Source of the DNA: Methylophaga sp. | Lineage (GTDB): Bacteria; Pseudomonadota; Gammaproteobacteria; Nitrosococcales; Methylophagaceae | Assembly: GCA_002696735.1 (NCBI GenBank) | Contig: NZSL01000007.1 | Coordinates: forward strand, 449,737 to 493,164 | Reading direction: 5' to 3' | Length of the DNA: 43,428 bases | Shown: piece by piece, positions 28,165-36,337 of the stretch | How the letters are laid out: every line of letters begins with the position of its first letter | Numbering within the stretch: the first letter of the stretch is position 1 | The notes under the pieces: generated by a model | Databases searched by the model: none | What the model was told of the DNA's origin: nothing | What the model saw: the letters and a program-made list of their open reading frames with translations, nothing else | Position numbers and translations under genes: made by a program

Positions 28165-28437
28165 CTAGTTTACAGCATCCTTCAGGGCTTTACCAGCTTT
28201 AAATGCAGGAATTTTTGCAGCTGCAATTTTGATTTCTTCGCCGGTACGTGGGTTACGGCCGGTACGAGCAGCACGCTCACGAACAGAAAAAGTACCGAAA
28301 CCTACCAGAGTAACTTGATCGCCTTTGCTTAACGCTTTTGTGACTGCAGAAGTCACGCCGTCAACAGCCAGAGCCGCTTTTGCTTTTGAAATGTCTGCGG
28401 CCGCAGCAACTGCATCGATTAATTCAGATTTATTCAC
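28165..28437 (-). CDS. hupB: DNA-binding protein HU-beta
   Basis: A 90-residue histone-like nucleoid protein that bends DNA as a dimer. The HU signature [22 protein letters not shown] and the C-terminal [15 protein letters not shown] are typical, and the beta arm is intact. It starts at GTG 28435-28437 with AGGA eight bases upstream. A good promoter lies about 90 bases upstream. tRNA-Val and tRNA-Asp follow immediately and share the downstream terminator, so the transcript is probably a mixed mRNA-tRNA precursor. Confidence 0.96.
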   Translation of the reverse strand: MNKSELIDAVAAAADISKAKAALAVDGVTSAVTKALSKGDQVTLVGFGTFSVRERAARTGRNPRTGEEIKIAAAKIPAFKAGKALKDAVN

Positions 28438-28523
28438 AGCTTAATTCCTCGTGTCGTTTATATTATGTATTCAAAGTCCCAAAGGACACACAATACCTCG
28501 GCGCGTCTCATTTGGTTGTGTGT

Positions 28524-28552
28524 ATCTAACTACAGCAAAAACAGTGTGTCAA
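28524..28552 (-). promoter_or_regulatory. sigma-70 promoter of hupB, with adjoining inverted repeat
   Basis: On the minus strand TTGACA (28547-28552) is followed after 17 bases by TTAGAT (28524-28529). An inverted repeat, acacacaa at 28486-28493 and ttgtgtgt at 28516-28523, begins beside the -10 and covers the likely start site. It could be an operator or a 5'-leader stem. Confidence 0.55.
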
Positions 28553-28658
28553 GACAGTAAAACATTAGTGTCATTTACTATGACCATTTTTTGTGAACCG
28601 GCTCTAAACTCCTGCTAAATCAGTACTTAAGCTTTTACTTATATAGCCTATACTTATT

Positions 28659-29453
28659 TTAAGCACTAATGGATTGTGCCAAAGCAACATATTGTTCAAC
28701 GGATAAGGTTTCAGGACGCAGCTTTGGATCGATCCCCTGAGCCTCCAACTCCGCCACGGAAACACTATTTTTCAAAGTGTTAGCGATGGTTTTTCGACGC
28801 TGACTAAAAGCCTGTGTGACCAAACTGCCTAACGTTTTTATACATACATCGCCGCCTAAAAATTGCTTTCTTGGTTGGATATAAATGATGGCTGACTCCA
28901 CTTTAGGCGGAGGATCAAAGGCTGTAGGAGGCACAATAAATAATTGCTCAACCATGCATTGGTATTGAATCATTATGCTTAACCGACCATAGCTTTTGTT
29001 ACCTGGTGCGGCACAAATGCGCTCTACGACCTCTCGCTGAAGCATAAAACACATATCTTCTATCAACGAAGCCTGTTCGAGTAAATGAAATAATAACGGT
29101 GTAGTGATGTTATAGGGCAGATTACCAATCACCCTTAATTTTTCATCATCCCGGGGTAATACACTGAAATCAAATTCCAGTGCATCAGCCTGATGAATAT
29201 GTAGATTAGGCGCGTCTTTAAACTGGTTTTGCAGTATTGGCACCAAATCACGATCCAGCTCAATCACATCCAGTAATCCAGCATCTTCCAGTAATGAGGA
29301 CGTTAATGCCCCACGTCCCGGTCCTATTTCGACCAGATGCTGATCTTTTTGAGGGGCTACTGCCGCGATGATGTCCGCTATAACGGCTTCATCCTGCAAG
29401 AAGTTTTGCCCAAATCGTTTACGTGCTTTTGGATAATGTCGCTGATCAGTCAT
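28659..29453 (-). CDS. rsmA: 16S rRNA (adenine1518/1519-N6)-dimethyltransferase
   Basis: KsgA/RsmA dimethylates two adjacent adenines in the 3' hairpin of 16S rRNA late in 30S assembly. It is 264 residues. The SAM loop is VEIGPGRGALTSSLL (41-55) and the catalytic NLPYN is at 111-115; the N-terminal RFGQNFLQDEAV is the family start. Its ATG overlaps the pdxA stop by 4 bases (ATGA), indicating translational coupling. It is the last gene of lptD-surA-pdxA-ksgA. Confidence 0.97.
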   Translation of the reverse strand: MTDQRHYPKARKRFGQNFLQDEAVIADIIAAVAPQKDQHLVEIGPGRGALTSSLLEDAGLLDVIELDRDLVPILQNQFKDAPNLHIHQADALEFDFSVLPRDDEKLRVIGNLPYNITTPLLFHLLEQASLIEDMCFMLQREVVERICAAPGNKSYGRLSIMIQYQCMVEQLFIVPPTAFDPPPKVESAIIYIQPRKQFLGGDVCIKTLGSLVTQAFSQRRKTIANTLKNSVSVAELEAQGIDPKLRPETLSVEQYVALAQSISA

Positions 29454-30445
29454 GGAGTTCTTCTGGTTAATGACATTGTTTCAGCCATATTGATTGCAGC
29501 CTGCAGGCTGGTTGCACTGGCTTTACCTGAACCGGCAAGGTCCAGTGCGGTGCCGTGATCAACCGATGTTCGGATAAATGGAAGCCCCAGGGTAATATTC
29601 ACAGCATCACCAAAACCTTGATGCTTAAGCACTGGCAGGCCCTGATCGTGATACATCGCTAATACAGCGTCATAATCCGCAAGGCGTGACTTTACAAAAA
29701 TAGTGTCTGCGGGCCATGGACCGTTAAATTCATAGCCCTGCTCACGTATGAGTTTAATCACAGGCTCGATTACAGTCTGTTCTTCAGTACCCAGATGACC
29801 ACCTTCGCCAGCATGAGGATTTAAGCCGCATACAGCTATTCTAGGGTGTTTTAATCCAAAACCTTGCTGCAGACTTTCAGCCAGAATATGCATAATTTTT
29901 AGCAGGCTTTGTTGAGTAATGGCATCACTTACGTCGCGAAGCGGTAAGTGTGTCGTAGCCAAGGCCACACGTAGCTCCGGTGTGGCCAACATCATCACCA
30001 CTTTATTGACACCAGCACCATCAGCGAAAAACTCGGTATGGCCGCTAAAAGGAACCTGAGCATCATTAATGACACCTTTATGCACTGGTGCGGTAACAAC
30101 AGCATCGAAAGTCCCATCCAGACAACCATTCAGCGCGAGTTGCAATGTATTAATAACATAGGCTGAATTAGCAGGATTCAACTTCCCCGCCACCACTGTT
30201 TCTGCAAGCTTACTTTCCAGATAGACGATACAACCAGCTTCAACTGGTTTGGGAGCCGAATCTGGATCAAATTCAATCAGTTTTATGGGTAGCCCTAATT
30301 CATCTGCACGTTGCTGAAGCAGCTCTGGATCAGCAATAACGATTATTTGGTGACGTTGGGCCTGTTGTGCCAGCTGAATACACAGATCGGGACCAATTCC
30401 AGCGGGTTCACCTGAAGTTAGCGCTATACGACAAATCTCACTCAA
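29450..30445 (-). CDS. pdxA: 4-hydroxythreonine-4-phosphate dehydrogenase
   Basis: An NAD-dependent oxidation step in pyridoxal 5'-phosphate synthesis (DXP-dependent route). It is 331 residues against 329 in E. coli. TSGEPAGIGPDLC at the N-terminus, the metal histidines in PFSGHTEFFAD, LATTHLPLRDV and AMYHDQGLPVLKHQGFG are conserved. GLNPHAGEGGHLG is a further signature. It overlaps surA by 4 bases at its start and ksgA by 4 at its end. Confidence 0.97.
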   Translation of the reverse strand: MSEICRIALTSGEPAGIGPDLCIQLAQQAQRHQIIVIADPELLQQRADELGLPIKLIEFDPDSAPKPVEAGCIVYLESKLAETVVAGKLNPANSAYVINTLQLALNGCLDGTFDAVVTAPVHKGVINDAQVPFSGHTEFFADGAGVNKVVMMLATPELRVALATTHLPLRDVSDAITQQSLLKIMHILAESLQQGFGLKHPRIAVCGLNPHAGEGGHLGTEEQTVIEPVIKLIREQGYEFNGPWPADTIFVKSRLADYDAVLAMYHDQGLPVLKHQGFGDAVNITLGLPFIRTSVDHGTALDLAGSGKASATSLQAAINMAETMSLTRRTP

Positions 30446-31707
30446 AGGTCACGATACTCAATGTAGGCTTCATCGCGCATTGCTCTTAGCCAGCTTTCAA
30501 GTTCTTCTTCAATTTTGCGTTGTTTTAACTGTTCACGCGCTTTATTGCGCTTAAATTCATCTGCCATATTTTGTTCACGTCGTTCCTCGACCTGAATTAA
30601 ATGCCAACCAAAACGGCTTTGGAAAACATCGCTCATTTCACCTTCAGCCAAACCATTCATAACTTCTTCAAACTCTGGAACCATAACACCGGGACTTGTC
30701 CAACCGAGGCTTCCGCCGTCAATGGCAGATCCGGTATCCTCAGAGTGTGCCTTTGCCAGCTCGGCGAAGTCTTCGCCATTGAGGATTCGCTCGCGTAATT
30801 GCTGAAGTCGTTTTTCCGCGGCTTCATCAGTCACCAGCTCATTGGTTTTGATTAAGATGTGTCGAGCTTTGGTCTGTTTAACCAGATGGGTTTCTTCGCT
30901 GCGTTTTTCAGCCAGTTTGACCAGGTGAAAGCCACTGCCGCTGCGTATAACGTCGCTCACTTCGCCAACGGCCAGATTGGGTACAACACTGGCAAACAAG
31001 GTTGGCAATTCAGCCTGTTTACGCCAGCCTAGTTCGCCACCTTCCAGCGCATTTTGACCATCAGAGTATCCTGCAGCAATTTCTGAAAAATCACCGCCCT
31101 CCGCCAATAAATCCTGAATAACAGCAAGCTTTTTTTCGGCTTCCTGTACTTGCTCAGGAGTTGGTGCATCTGGAATACCAACTAAAATATGTAACAGTCT
31201 GAAGGCTTGCTCAGAATCGCCCTGCAGGTTTTGGGTTGCCAGAAAGTTATCTACTTCACGCTCAGAAACGACAATAGAATCTTCGACCTCGCTCTTACGT
31301 AACCGACTGATAACCATTTCTTCACGAATGGTTTCTCTGAATTCAGTGAAATCATAACCGTCACTTTCAAGTGCATCTCGGAACTGACGTATGGTGAGAT
31401 TATTGTTTTCAGCAATTTGGCGGACGGCAGCGTTCAGCGCGTCATCTGCCACCCGAATACCTGACATTTCTGCCCGCTGCAGTTGCAGTTTTTGCATGAT
31501 TAGTCGTTCAAGGACCTGTCGGCGCAGAATATCAGAGGATGGTATTGCGGCATTACGCTGGCGAAGCTGCTGACGAACAGTCTGCTCCATCTCGACCAGC
31601 TCACTATCCAGGACAATTTCGTTATTAACAACAGCAACAATACGATCAAGCGGCGCTGCCCATACACTGTTCGCAAGCAATAAGCCGACAAGCAAATATT
31701 TAATCAT
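30442..31707 (-). CDS. surA: periplasmic chaperone / peptidyl-prolyl isomerase SurA
   Basis: Escorts unfolded outer-membrane proteins, including LptD, across the periplasm to the BAM complex. It is 421 residues. The signal peptide is about residues 1-17 (cleavage after SVWA). An N-terminal chaperone domain (about 20-160) precedes two parvulin domains, about 168-268 (AFRLLHILVG) and 284-384 (KARHILIKTNE to RFGWHLIQVEERR), and a short C-terminal helix completes the fold. It is the neighbour of its client gene lptD, 136 bases downstream, and probably has its own promoter in that gap. Confidence 0.96.
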   Translation of the reverse strand: MIKYLLVGLLLANSVWAAPLDRIVAVVNNEIVLDSELVEMEQTVRQQLRQRNAAIPSSDILRRQVLERLIMQKLQLQRAEMSGIRVADDALNAAVRQIAENNNLTIRQFRDALESDGYDFTEFRETIREEMVISRLRKSEVEDSIVVSEREVDNFLATQNLQGDSEQAFRLLHILVGIPDAPTPEQVQEAEKKLAVIQDLLAEGGDFSEIAAGYSDGQNALEGGELGWRKQAELPTLFASVVPNLAVGEVSDVIRSGSGFHLVKLAEKRSEETHLVKQTKARHILIKTNELVTDEAAEKRLQQLRERILNGEDFAELAKAHSEDTGSAIDGGSLGWTSPGVMVPEFEEVMNGLAEGEMSDVFQSRFGWHLIQVEERREQNMADEFKRNKAREQLKQRKIEEELESWLRAMRDEAYIEYRDL

Positions 31708-31740
31708 GAACTATTCAAACTCCGTAAATTGTTGGCCGTT

Positions 31741-31746
31741 ATTATA
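31741..31746 (-). promoter_or_regulatory. -10 element of a candidate surA promoter
   Basis: The minus strand has a perfect TATAAT 34 bases before the surA ATG, within the 136-base lptD-surA gap. The -35 region is weak. It would let surA-pdxA-ksgA be expressed apart from lptD. Confidence 0.45.
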
Positions 31747-31843
31747 GCGTTTCAAAGCGTCTAAGACCTAAAGAACCTTAAATGTAGATAGATGAGTTAA
31801 TGACAAAAACATCTATTGGAAAGTTGAATCTGCTGGCTTATAT

Positions 31844-34090
31844 TTATTCATAGCCTCGAATACTTTCCTCGAGCAGGCCACCGGATTTCTTACCAAAGCG
31901 CCCCAGCCCTTTCAATTCAATTTCAAAATAGATGGCTTTATTGCGACTGTCAGCATTGATATCGTTAATATAATCACGGAAAACTACGCGTGTTGCCCAG
32001 CAACAACTGTGGTATTCAACACCTGCCAAAGCTTCTAACGTCGTATTATCCATCAAAGAGCGATAATAGCGGCCAATAACACTCCATTGATCATTAATCG
32101 GTAGACTTCCAGACACATCGGCCTGTTCAATCGGAAACTGGTTAATGCCATCATCACGTCGATAACGATGAGCAATATTGAAGACTCCTCCATTTTCTCC
32201 GCGATAGCGTAATTGCAGAGAAGACATATTGGAGGTGGTGCTGTCTGGATCCCATTGAATCTGGCCAGCGAGCGCCCATTCTTTCGTAATGCTAGCCACC
32301 GCTTCAGCAATATAATCAGAATCGGAGCTGGTCTCTCTGGCATCTTGTCTTAAATTGACTTTACGATCTGAGAAGTATTGGATTTGTCCCAATGTCATCC
32401 GTAATTTTTCACGACCAGTTTCTTCATTGATAAAACGGCTTGTCAAGCCCACCGTTATCTGATTTGCGTCACCAATTCTATCTGGCCCGGTAAACCGTTC
32501 ATGGCTGAACATGCTTCCCATACCAAAGGTACGTAAATTTGTATCAAAAAGTGGAATATCGTCCTGGTCCCGATAAGGTTTATATAGATAAAATGCTCTG
32601 GGCTCTAAAGTCTGGATCATATTATTGCCGGCAAATTTCAACGGTCTTTCAAAAACCAATCCATTATCAATACTGATTATGGGTAAAGTCCGGCTAATGT
32701 TACTCTCCTCAAAACGGGTTTGGGTTTGCAAATTATCCAGTGAGTAGTATGTGTGGTTTAAAGCAACCCGAGGAGTAATAAAAAAACCTGCGGTACCCAT
32801 CGGCAGGCTGACACCAGGTTCCATATTGAATCGTTGCCCCTTGACCAACTCGTCATGATCAAACGCTGTAAATTCAGACTTGAACTCATAGCTAAGTCCA
32901 TAGGCCTGATCAGGCAGTAATCCATTCAATGTTAATTGCGGCAATCGTTGATAAGGGTCTTCAACATCTTCCAACAGATTCTGATAGCCCTGCACCCTTG
33001 CTCCGAAATTCCAGATATCACCGTAATAGTTCACATTTAATAATCGGTTTAAATGCGTAGTACTGCTCAAACTTAAATTACTACTGAAATCTTCCAGATA
33101 ATCCCTATCCGATACATAATTATAATCAACCAGGGTTCGCCAGCGGTTGCTGCTGCCATAATGCCCATTTTGCTGAAATGAAAAATGTTTCCGGTCTTCA
33201 TTGTAGTTGGGATTTATTTCATCACCATTCTGACGAAGACTGTCACTGCCCAAAAAGCCTGCATCAATCAAGCCTTCAGATTGCGGTGTGAGATAACGAA
33301 ACTCACCATTCAACATCAAGCCACGATCTGACATATAACGTGGTGTCAGGGTCGCATCCATATCGGGTGCAATATTCCAGTAATAAGGTGTGCTGACATC
33401 AAAGCCGGTTTCATTGGAACTTCCAATGGACGGGATCAGAAAACCTGATTTACGCTCATCACTTAACGGAAAACTGATGTATGGCGTATAAAAAACCGGG
33501 ACATCTTTAAGACGCAGCACAACATCATAAGCCCGGCCAACGCCCTCCTCATGATCCAGATCGACTTCTCCGGCCTTTAACTTCCAGAATTCATCGTCTT
33601 CCATACAGGTTGTATATGTAGCGTTTTTTAATTGGGTGGACTGTACGCCCTGACGATTCACATGACTCGCTTCACCGCGCGCATTCATCTGTTTGGTTTG
33701 ATATTCCGCGTCAATCAGCGTGCCGCGATCTTCATTGATATTCCATTCCGCCTGATCACCAAATATTGACATCTGACTATCACGTAAACGCACATCTCCC
33801 TGAGCAGTCACTTTACCGGTAGTTTGGTTGTAAGTTGCACGGTTGGCATTTAATTGCTGCCCTCCGCGACGAATATCTACTTTGCCAGTAAATACAGAAG
33901 TGCCTAAATCAACCAACTGAGCGGTATCAGCTTTAACATCAACTTCACTTTGTTCAGTGAGTGCATCTTCAGGGAGAAAAAAATCGGCGTCTGGTCGGGG
34001 ACAGTGACTGGGCACATGGTATGGCTCTGCGAAAACAAGAGGAGCAAAACAGGAAACAAAACCTGCAGATAGAATTATCAGTTTGCGCAT
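31844..34090 (-). CDS. lptD: LPS-assembly outer-membrane protein LptD
   Basis: The barrel of the LptDE translocon that places lipopolysaccharide in the outer leaflet. From ATG 34088-34090 it is 748 residues, with a signal peptide of about 21 residues ending FA and GGGGAT upstream. The frame is open to TTG 34141, which I reject because it adds a polar lead before the signal. An OstA/LptA-like beta-jellyroll lies at about 45-190 and the barrel fills the rest. All four cysteines known to form the required long-range disulfides are kept: C30, C162, C696 and C697 (HSCCWATR). It heads lptD-surA-pdxA-ksgA. Confidence 0.96.
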   Translation of the reverse strand: MRKLIILSAGFVSCFAPLVFAEPYHVPSHCPRPDADFFLPEDALTEQSEVDVKADTAQLVDLGTSVFTGKVDIRRGGQQLNANRATYNQTTGKVTAQGDVRLRDSQMSIFGDQAEWNINEDRGTLIDAEYQTKQMNARGEASHVNRQGVQSTQLKNATYTTCMEDDEFWKLKAGEVDLDHEEGVGRAYDVVLRLKDVPVFYTPYISFPLSDERKSGFLIPSIGSSNETGFDVSTPYYWNIAPDMDATLTPRYMSDRGLMLNGEFRYLTPQSEGLIDAGFLGSDSLRQNGDEINPNYNEDRKHFSFQQNGHYGSSNRWRTLVDYNYVSDRDYLEDFSSNLSLSSTTHLNRLLNVNYYGDIWNFGARVQGYQNLLEDVEDPYQRLPQLTLNGLLPDQAYGLSYEFKSEFTAFDHDELVKGQRFNMEPGVSLPMGTAGFFITPRVALNHTYYSLDNLQTQTRFEESNISRTLPIISIDNGLVFERPLKFAGNNMIQTLEPRAFYLYKPYRDQDDIPLFDTNLRTFGMGSMFSHERFTGPDRIGDANQITVGLTSRFINEETGREKLRMTLGQIQYFSDRKVNLRQDARETSSDSDYIAEAVASITKEWALAGQIQWDPDSTTSNMSSLQLRYRGENGGVFNIAHRYRRDDGINQFPIEQADVSGSLPINDQWSVIGRYYRSLMDNTTLEALAGVEYHSCCWATRVVFRDYINDINADSRNKAIYFEIELKGLGRFGKKSGGLLEESIRGYE

Positions 34091-34155
34091 CAATATCCCC
34101 GGTGAGCCTTGATGACCGAAAAATCGGCCTTCTATATTCAATAAATAACTGCCAA

Positions 34156-34184
34156 TTTATCGCACAGAAATGTGCTTTCATCAA
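34156..34184 (-). promoter_or_regulatory. candidate sigma-70 promoter of lptD with an inverted repeat in its spacer
   Basis: On the minus strand TTGATG (34179-34184), a 17-base spacer and GATAAA (34156-34161). The spacer holds gcaca-N4-tgtgc (34162-34175). No convincing sigma-E site was found, although lptD is a sigma-E target in E. coli. Confidence 0.4.
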
Positions 34185-34312
34185 ATCCCCTATTTAATTA
34201 AGTTGGCCAAAATCAATATATTGACCATTCATCAATAACTTAGCTTTACCATGGCATTCCTGCTGGCTTCCTAGCCACCACAATCTCCGTGGAACCATCT
34301 GGAGTCCATGTA

Positions 34313-34360
34313 AATATTTTCAAATATTCTGTTGACAGAGAAAAACTCAATCCCTATAGT
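34313..34360 (+). promoter_or_regulatory. near-consensus promoter of the tRNA-Ala/tRNA-Glu operon with AT-rich upstream palindrome
   Basis: TTGACA (34332-34337), a 17-base spacer and TATAGT (34355-34360), followed by a GC-rich stretch as in growth-rate-controlled stable RNA promoters. Directly upstream, aatattt-tc-aaatatt (34313-34328) resembles an UP element. Confidence 0.8.
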
Positions 34361-34375
34361 ATGCGCTTCCTTTCG

Positions 34376-34451
<76 letters not shown>

Positions 34452-34475
34452 AGAAACGAAAGAAAACAGTTTTAG

Positions 34476-34551
34476 GTCCCCATCGTCTAGAGGCCTAGGA
34501 CACTGCCCTTTCACGGCGGTAACAGGGGTTCGAATCCCCTTGGGGACGCCA
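34476..34551 (+). tRNA. tRNA-Glu (anticodon TTC)
   Basis: 76 bases with the 3' CCA encoded. The acceptor arm GTCCCCA pairs with TGGGGAC, discriminator G. The anticodon loop CTTTCAC gives TTC. It starts 24 bases after tRNA-Ala. An extra perfect 8-bp hairpin (34562-34569 with 34574-34581) lies between it and the terminator and may guide 3' trimming. Confidence 0.98.
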
Positions 34552-34589
34552 TATAAGGCAACCGATAACAAGTGTTATCGGGCGTTAAT

Positions 34590-34623
34590 AAAAAGGCGGT
34601 GAGAAATCTCACCGCCTTTTTTG
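34590..34623 (+). terminator. strong Rho-independent terminator after the tRNA operon
   Basis: A 14-bp stem (34590-34603 with 34608-34621), including aaaaa/ttttt flanks around ggcggtgag, with a 4-base loop and further T residues. Confidence 0.92.
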
Positions 34624-34700
34624 TTTCTGTATTACGCATTCTCTTTACTAAGTCATTACGCTCATTGATAATCAACCCATGTTTTTCAATGGTGAGCATC

Positions 34701-35279
34701 ATGACTGTAAACGTTCCTTCAGTGAAGTCCTATCTCCTAACCTTTATGTTCAGAAACACTCTCCGCCAGCTGTTAGGATTATTAATGCTGTCTTTGCTTG
34801 TGTCTATTCATTCAGTACAAGCGGATGAGAAAAAAGCGGCATCTTTTGCCTCGGAATTTGAAGCACTTACGGAAGATAATCTTCCTCAATATGTCAGCCA
34901 GATGAGTCAGCGTTATTACAATCAGGTGGAACTGCTAAAAAAGTATTTTGATCTCTACCAACAAAGAAACGATCCCAGAGGATTTAATGTCTGGCATCTG
35001 CGAGGCTTTTCACCGAGCTTTAGTCTGTTAGATGCTGAGAATCAGCTGGTTGCGGCCAGTAACCAGAAGTTTTTGGCTGAGCGGCCTGAAAAGGCACTAA
35101 CCACGATTTTTGCCGAGCTTAAGGAAGTTTCTGTCAACCTTATGCTGTCTTTCCGTGATAATGATCCACAAGCCTACAAAGCGGCTAATGCTATGGTAAA
35201 AGATCACAGTGCGCAGATTGCGATACTGCTTGAATCTCATGGTCTTGATAAAGAGATTCGTGGGGTCTCCCTTAACTAA
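34701..35279 (+). CDS. unrecognised secreted protein
   Basis: I do not recognise this protein. ATG 34701 (192 residues) has GGTG six bases upstream; ATG 34746 (177 residues) gives a more standard signal peptide, FRNTLRQLLGLLMLSLLVSIHSVQA. The frame runs back to 34572, but that start lies inside the tRNA terminator. The mature part is about 150 residues, predicted mostly helical and without cysteine. Features are YVSQMSQRYYNQVELLKKYFDLYQ, a central NVWHLRGFSPSFSLLD and a late helix HSAQIAILLESHGL. It could be periplasmic or secreted. It is convergent with lptG: its stop TAA (35277-35279) overlaps the lptG stop (35276-35278). No partner gene is adjacent on its strand. Confidence 0.75.
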   Translation: MTVNVPSVKSYLLTFMFRNTLRQLLGLLMLSLLVSIHSVQADEKKAASFASEFEALTEDNLPQYVSQMSQRYYNQVELLKKYFDLYQQRNDPRGFNVWHLRGFSPSFSLLDAENQLVAASNQKFLAERPEKALTTIFAELKEVSVNLMLSFRDNDPQAYKAANAMVKDHSAQIAILLESHGLDKEIRGVSLN

Positions 35280-36337
35280 CGCACCTTTCGCAGCATAAAG
35301 ATGCCTATGCCGGCAAAAATGATGGTTGGCAGTGATGCCGCAAGCCAGGGCAAAACACCAAACACCAGCCCCATATGCTGAAAGCTCTGGTTAAATAAAT
35401 GAAAACCAATCCCAACCAGAACACCTACCAAAATACGTCCCCCTATCGGTGCGGAACGTAATGGACCAAAAATAAACGGCACAGCCAAAAACACCATTAC
35501 TGCTGAACTCAGCGGCATCATGATTTTGCTCCAGAATGCCAATTGATATTGACCAACAGCCTGATGATTGGATTTAAGGTAGGAAACGTACTCAATCAGA
35601 CTCCATACCGGTAAAAACTCTGGCGGGACAACGACCACATTCAACATGCCAGGATTGAGCTTGGAACGCCATTTAGCGCGTTCTATCGCTCTGACCTCCA
35701 CGCCATTTTCATCAATTGTGCTTTGCACCACATCAAACATCAGCCATTCATTATTATCGTAACGGGCCTCTCTGGCTTTAGTAACAATCCTCAATTGATG
35801 CTTATCATCGAATTCGTAGACCTTAACCCCTTCAAAACGACCATCGCGATGTATCCGTTCGATATGGTTGAAATGGTTACCATCGCGGGTCCAGAAACCA
35901 AATTCTGATTGACTTCCTTCAGTTCCGGTTTGTGCGGAGGTTTGCACCTGCAAGGCTTTTTGTTCAGTAATAGGCCTGATCAATTCACCAAGAACGACAG
36001 CGATAATCATTAAAATACCGGCGACAATCAAAACAGCTTTGTTAATGTCTTTTACCGATACGCCTGCCGAACGCATTGCCACCAATTCACTTTGCGACGC
36101 CAATGTCCCCAGACCAATCACGCTCCCCAGCAAAGCAGCAACAGGCAGTAATTCATAGATTCGCTTCGGCATCGACAGTGCTAAATAAGTCAGTATATCC
36201 AGTAATTGATAATCACCTTTACCCAGGTCATCCAGCTCGGTAATAAAATCCATAAAGGTATACAGCGACATTAATACCACCAGTACCAAAGCGGTACTGC
36301 CTAATATGGTTTTACTGATATAGCGTTGCAGAATCAT
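35276..36337 (-). CDS. lptG: LPS export ABC transporter permease LptG
   Basis: With LptF and the ATPase LptB it extracts lipopolysaccharide from the inner membrane. It is 353 residues: three membrane helices in the first 120 residues, a periplasmic beta-jellyroll at about 130-260, then three more helices. YISKTILGSTALVLVVL at the N-terminus and GVSVKDINKAVL in the cytoplasmic coupling region are typical. It overlaps the lptF stop by 4 bases. It ends tail to tail on the unknown secreted protein gene with no terminator between. Confidence 0.95.
   Translation of the reverse strand: MILQRYISKTILGSTALVLVVLMSLYTFMDFITELDDLGKGDYQLLDILTYLALSMPKRIYELLPVAALLGSVIGLGTLASQSELVAMRSAGVSVKDINKAVLIVAGILMIIAVVLGELIRPITEQKALQVQTSAQTGTEGSQSEFGFWTRDGNHFNHIERIHRDGRFEGVKVYEFDDKHQLRIVTKAREARYDNNEWLMFDVVQSTIDENGVEVRAIERAKWRSKLNPGMLNVVVVPPEFLPVWSLIEYVSYLKSNHQAVGQYQLAFWSKIMMPLSSAVMVFLAVPFIFGPLRSAPIGGRILVGVLVGIGFHLFNQSFQHMGLVFGVLPWLAASLPTIIFAGIGIFMLRKVR

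Noticed and set aside
34091..34141. TTG-started extension of lptD
   Set aside because: It would put a polar stretch in front of the signal peptide; ATG 34088-34090 has a good ribosome site.
34511..34702. Minus-strand open frame ending in SPRGFEPLLPP
   Set aside because: A well-known artefact of translating the complement of a tRNA T-arm; it also spans the terminator.
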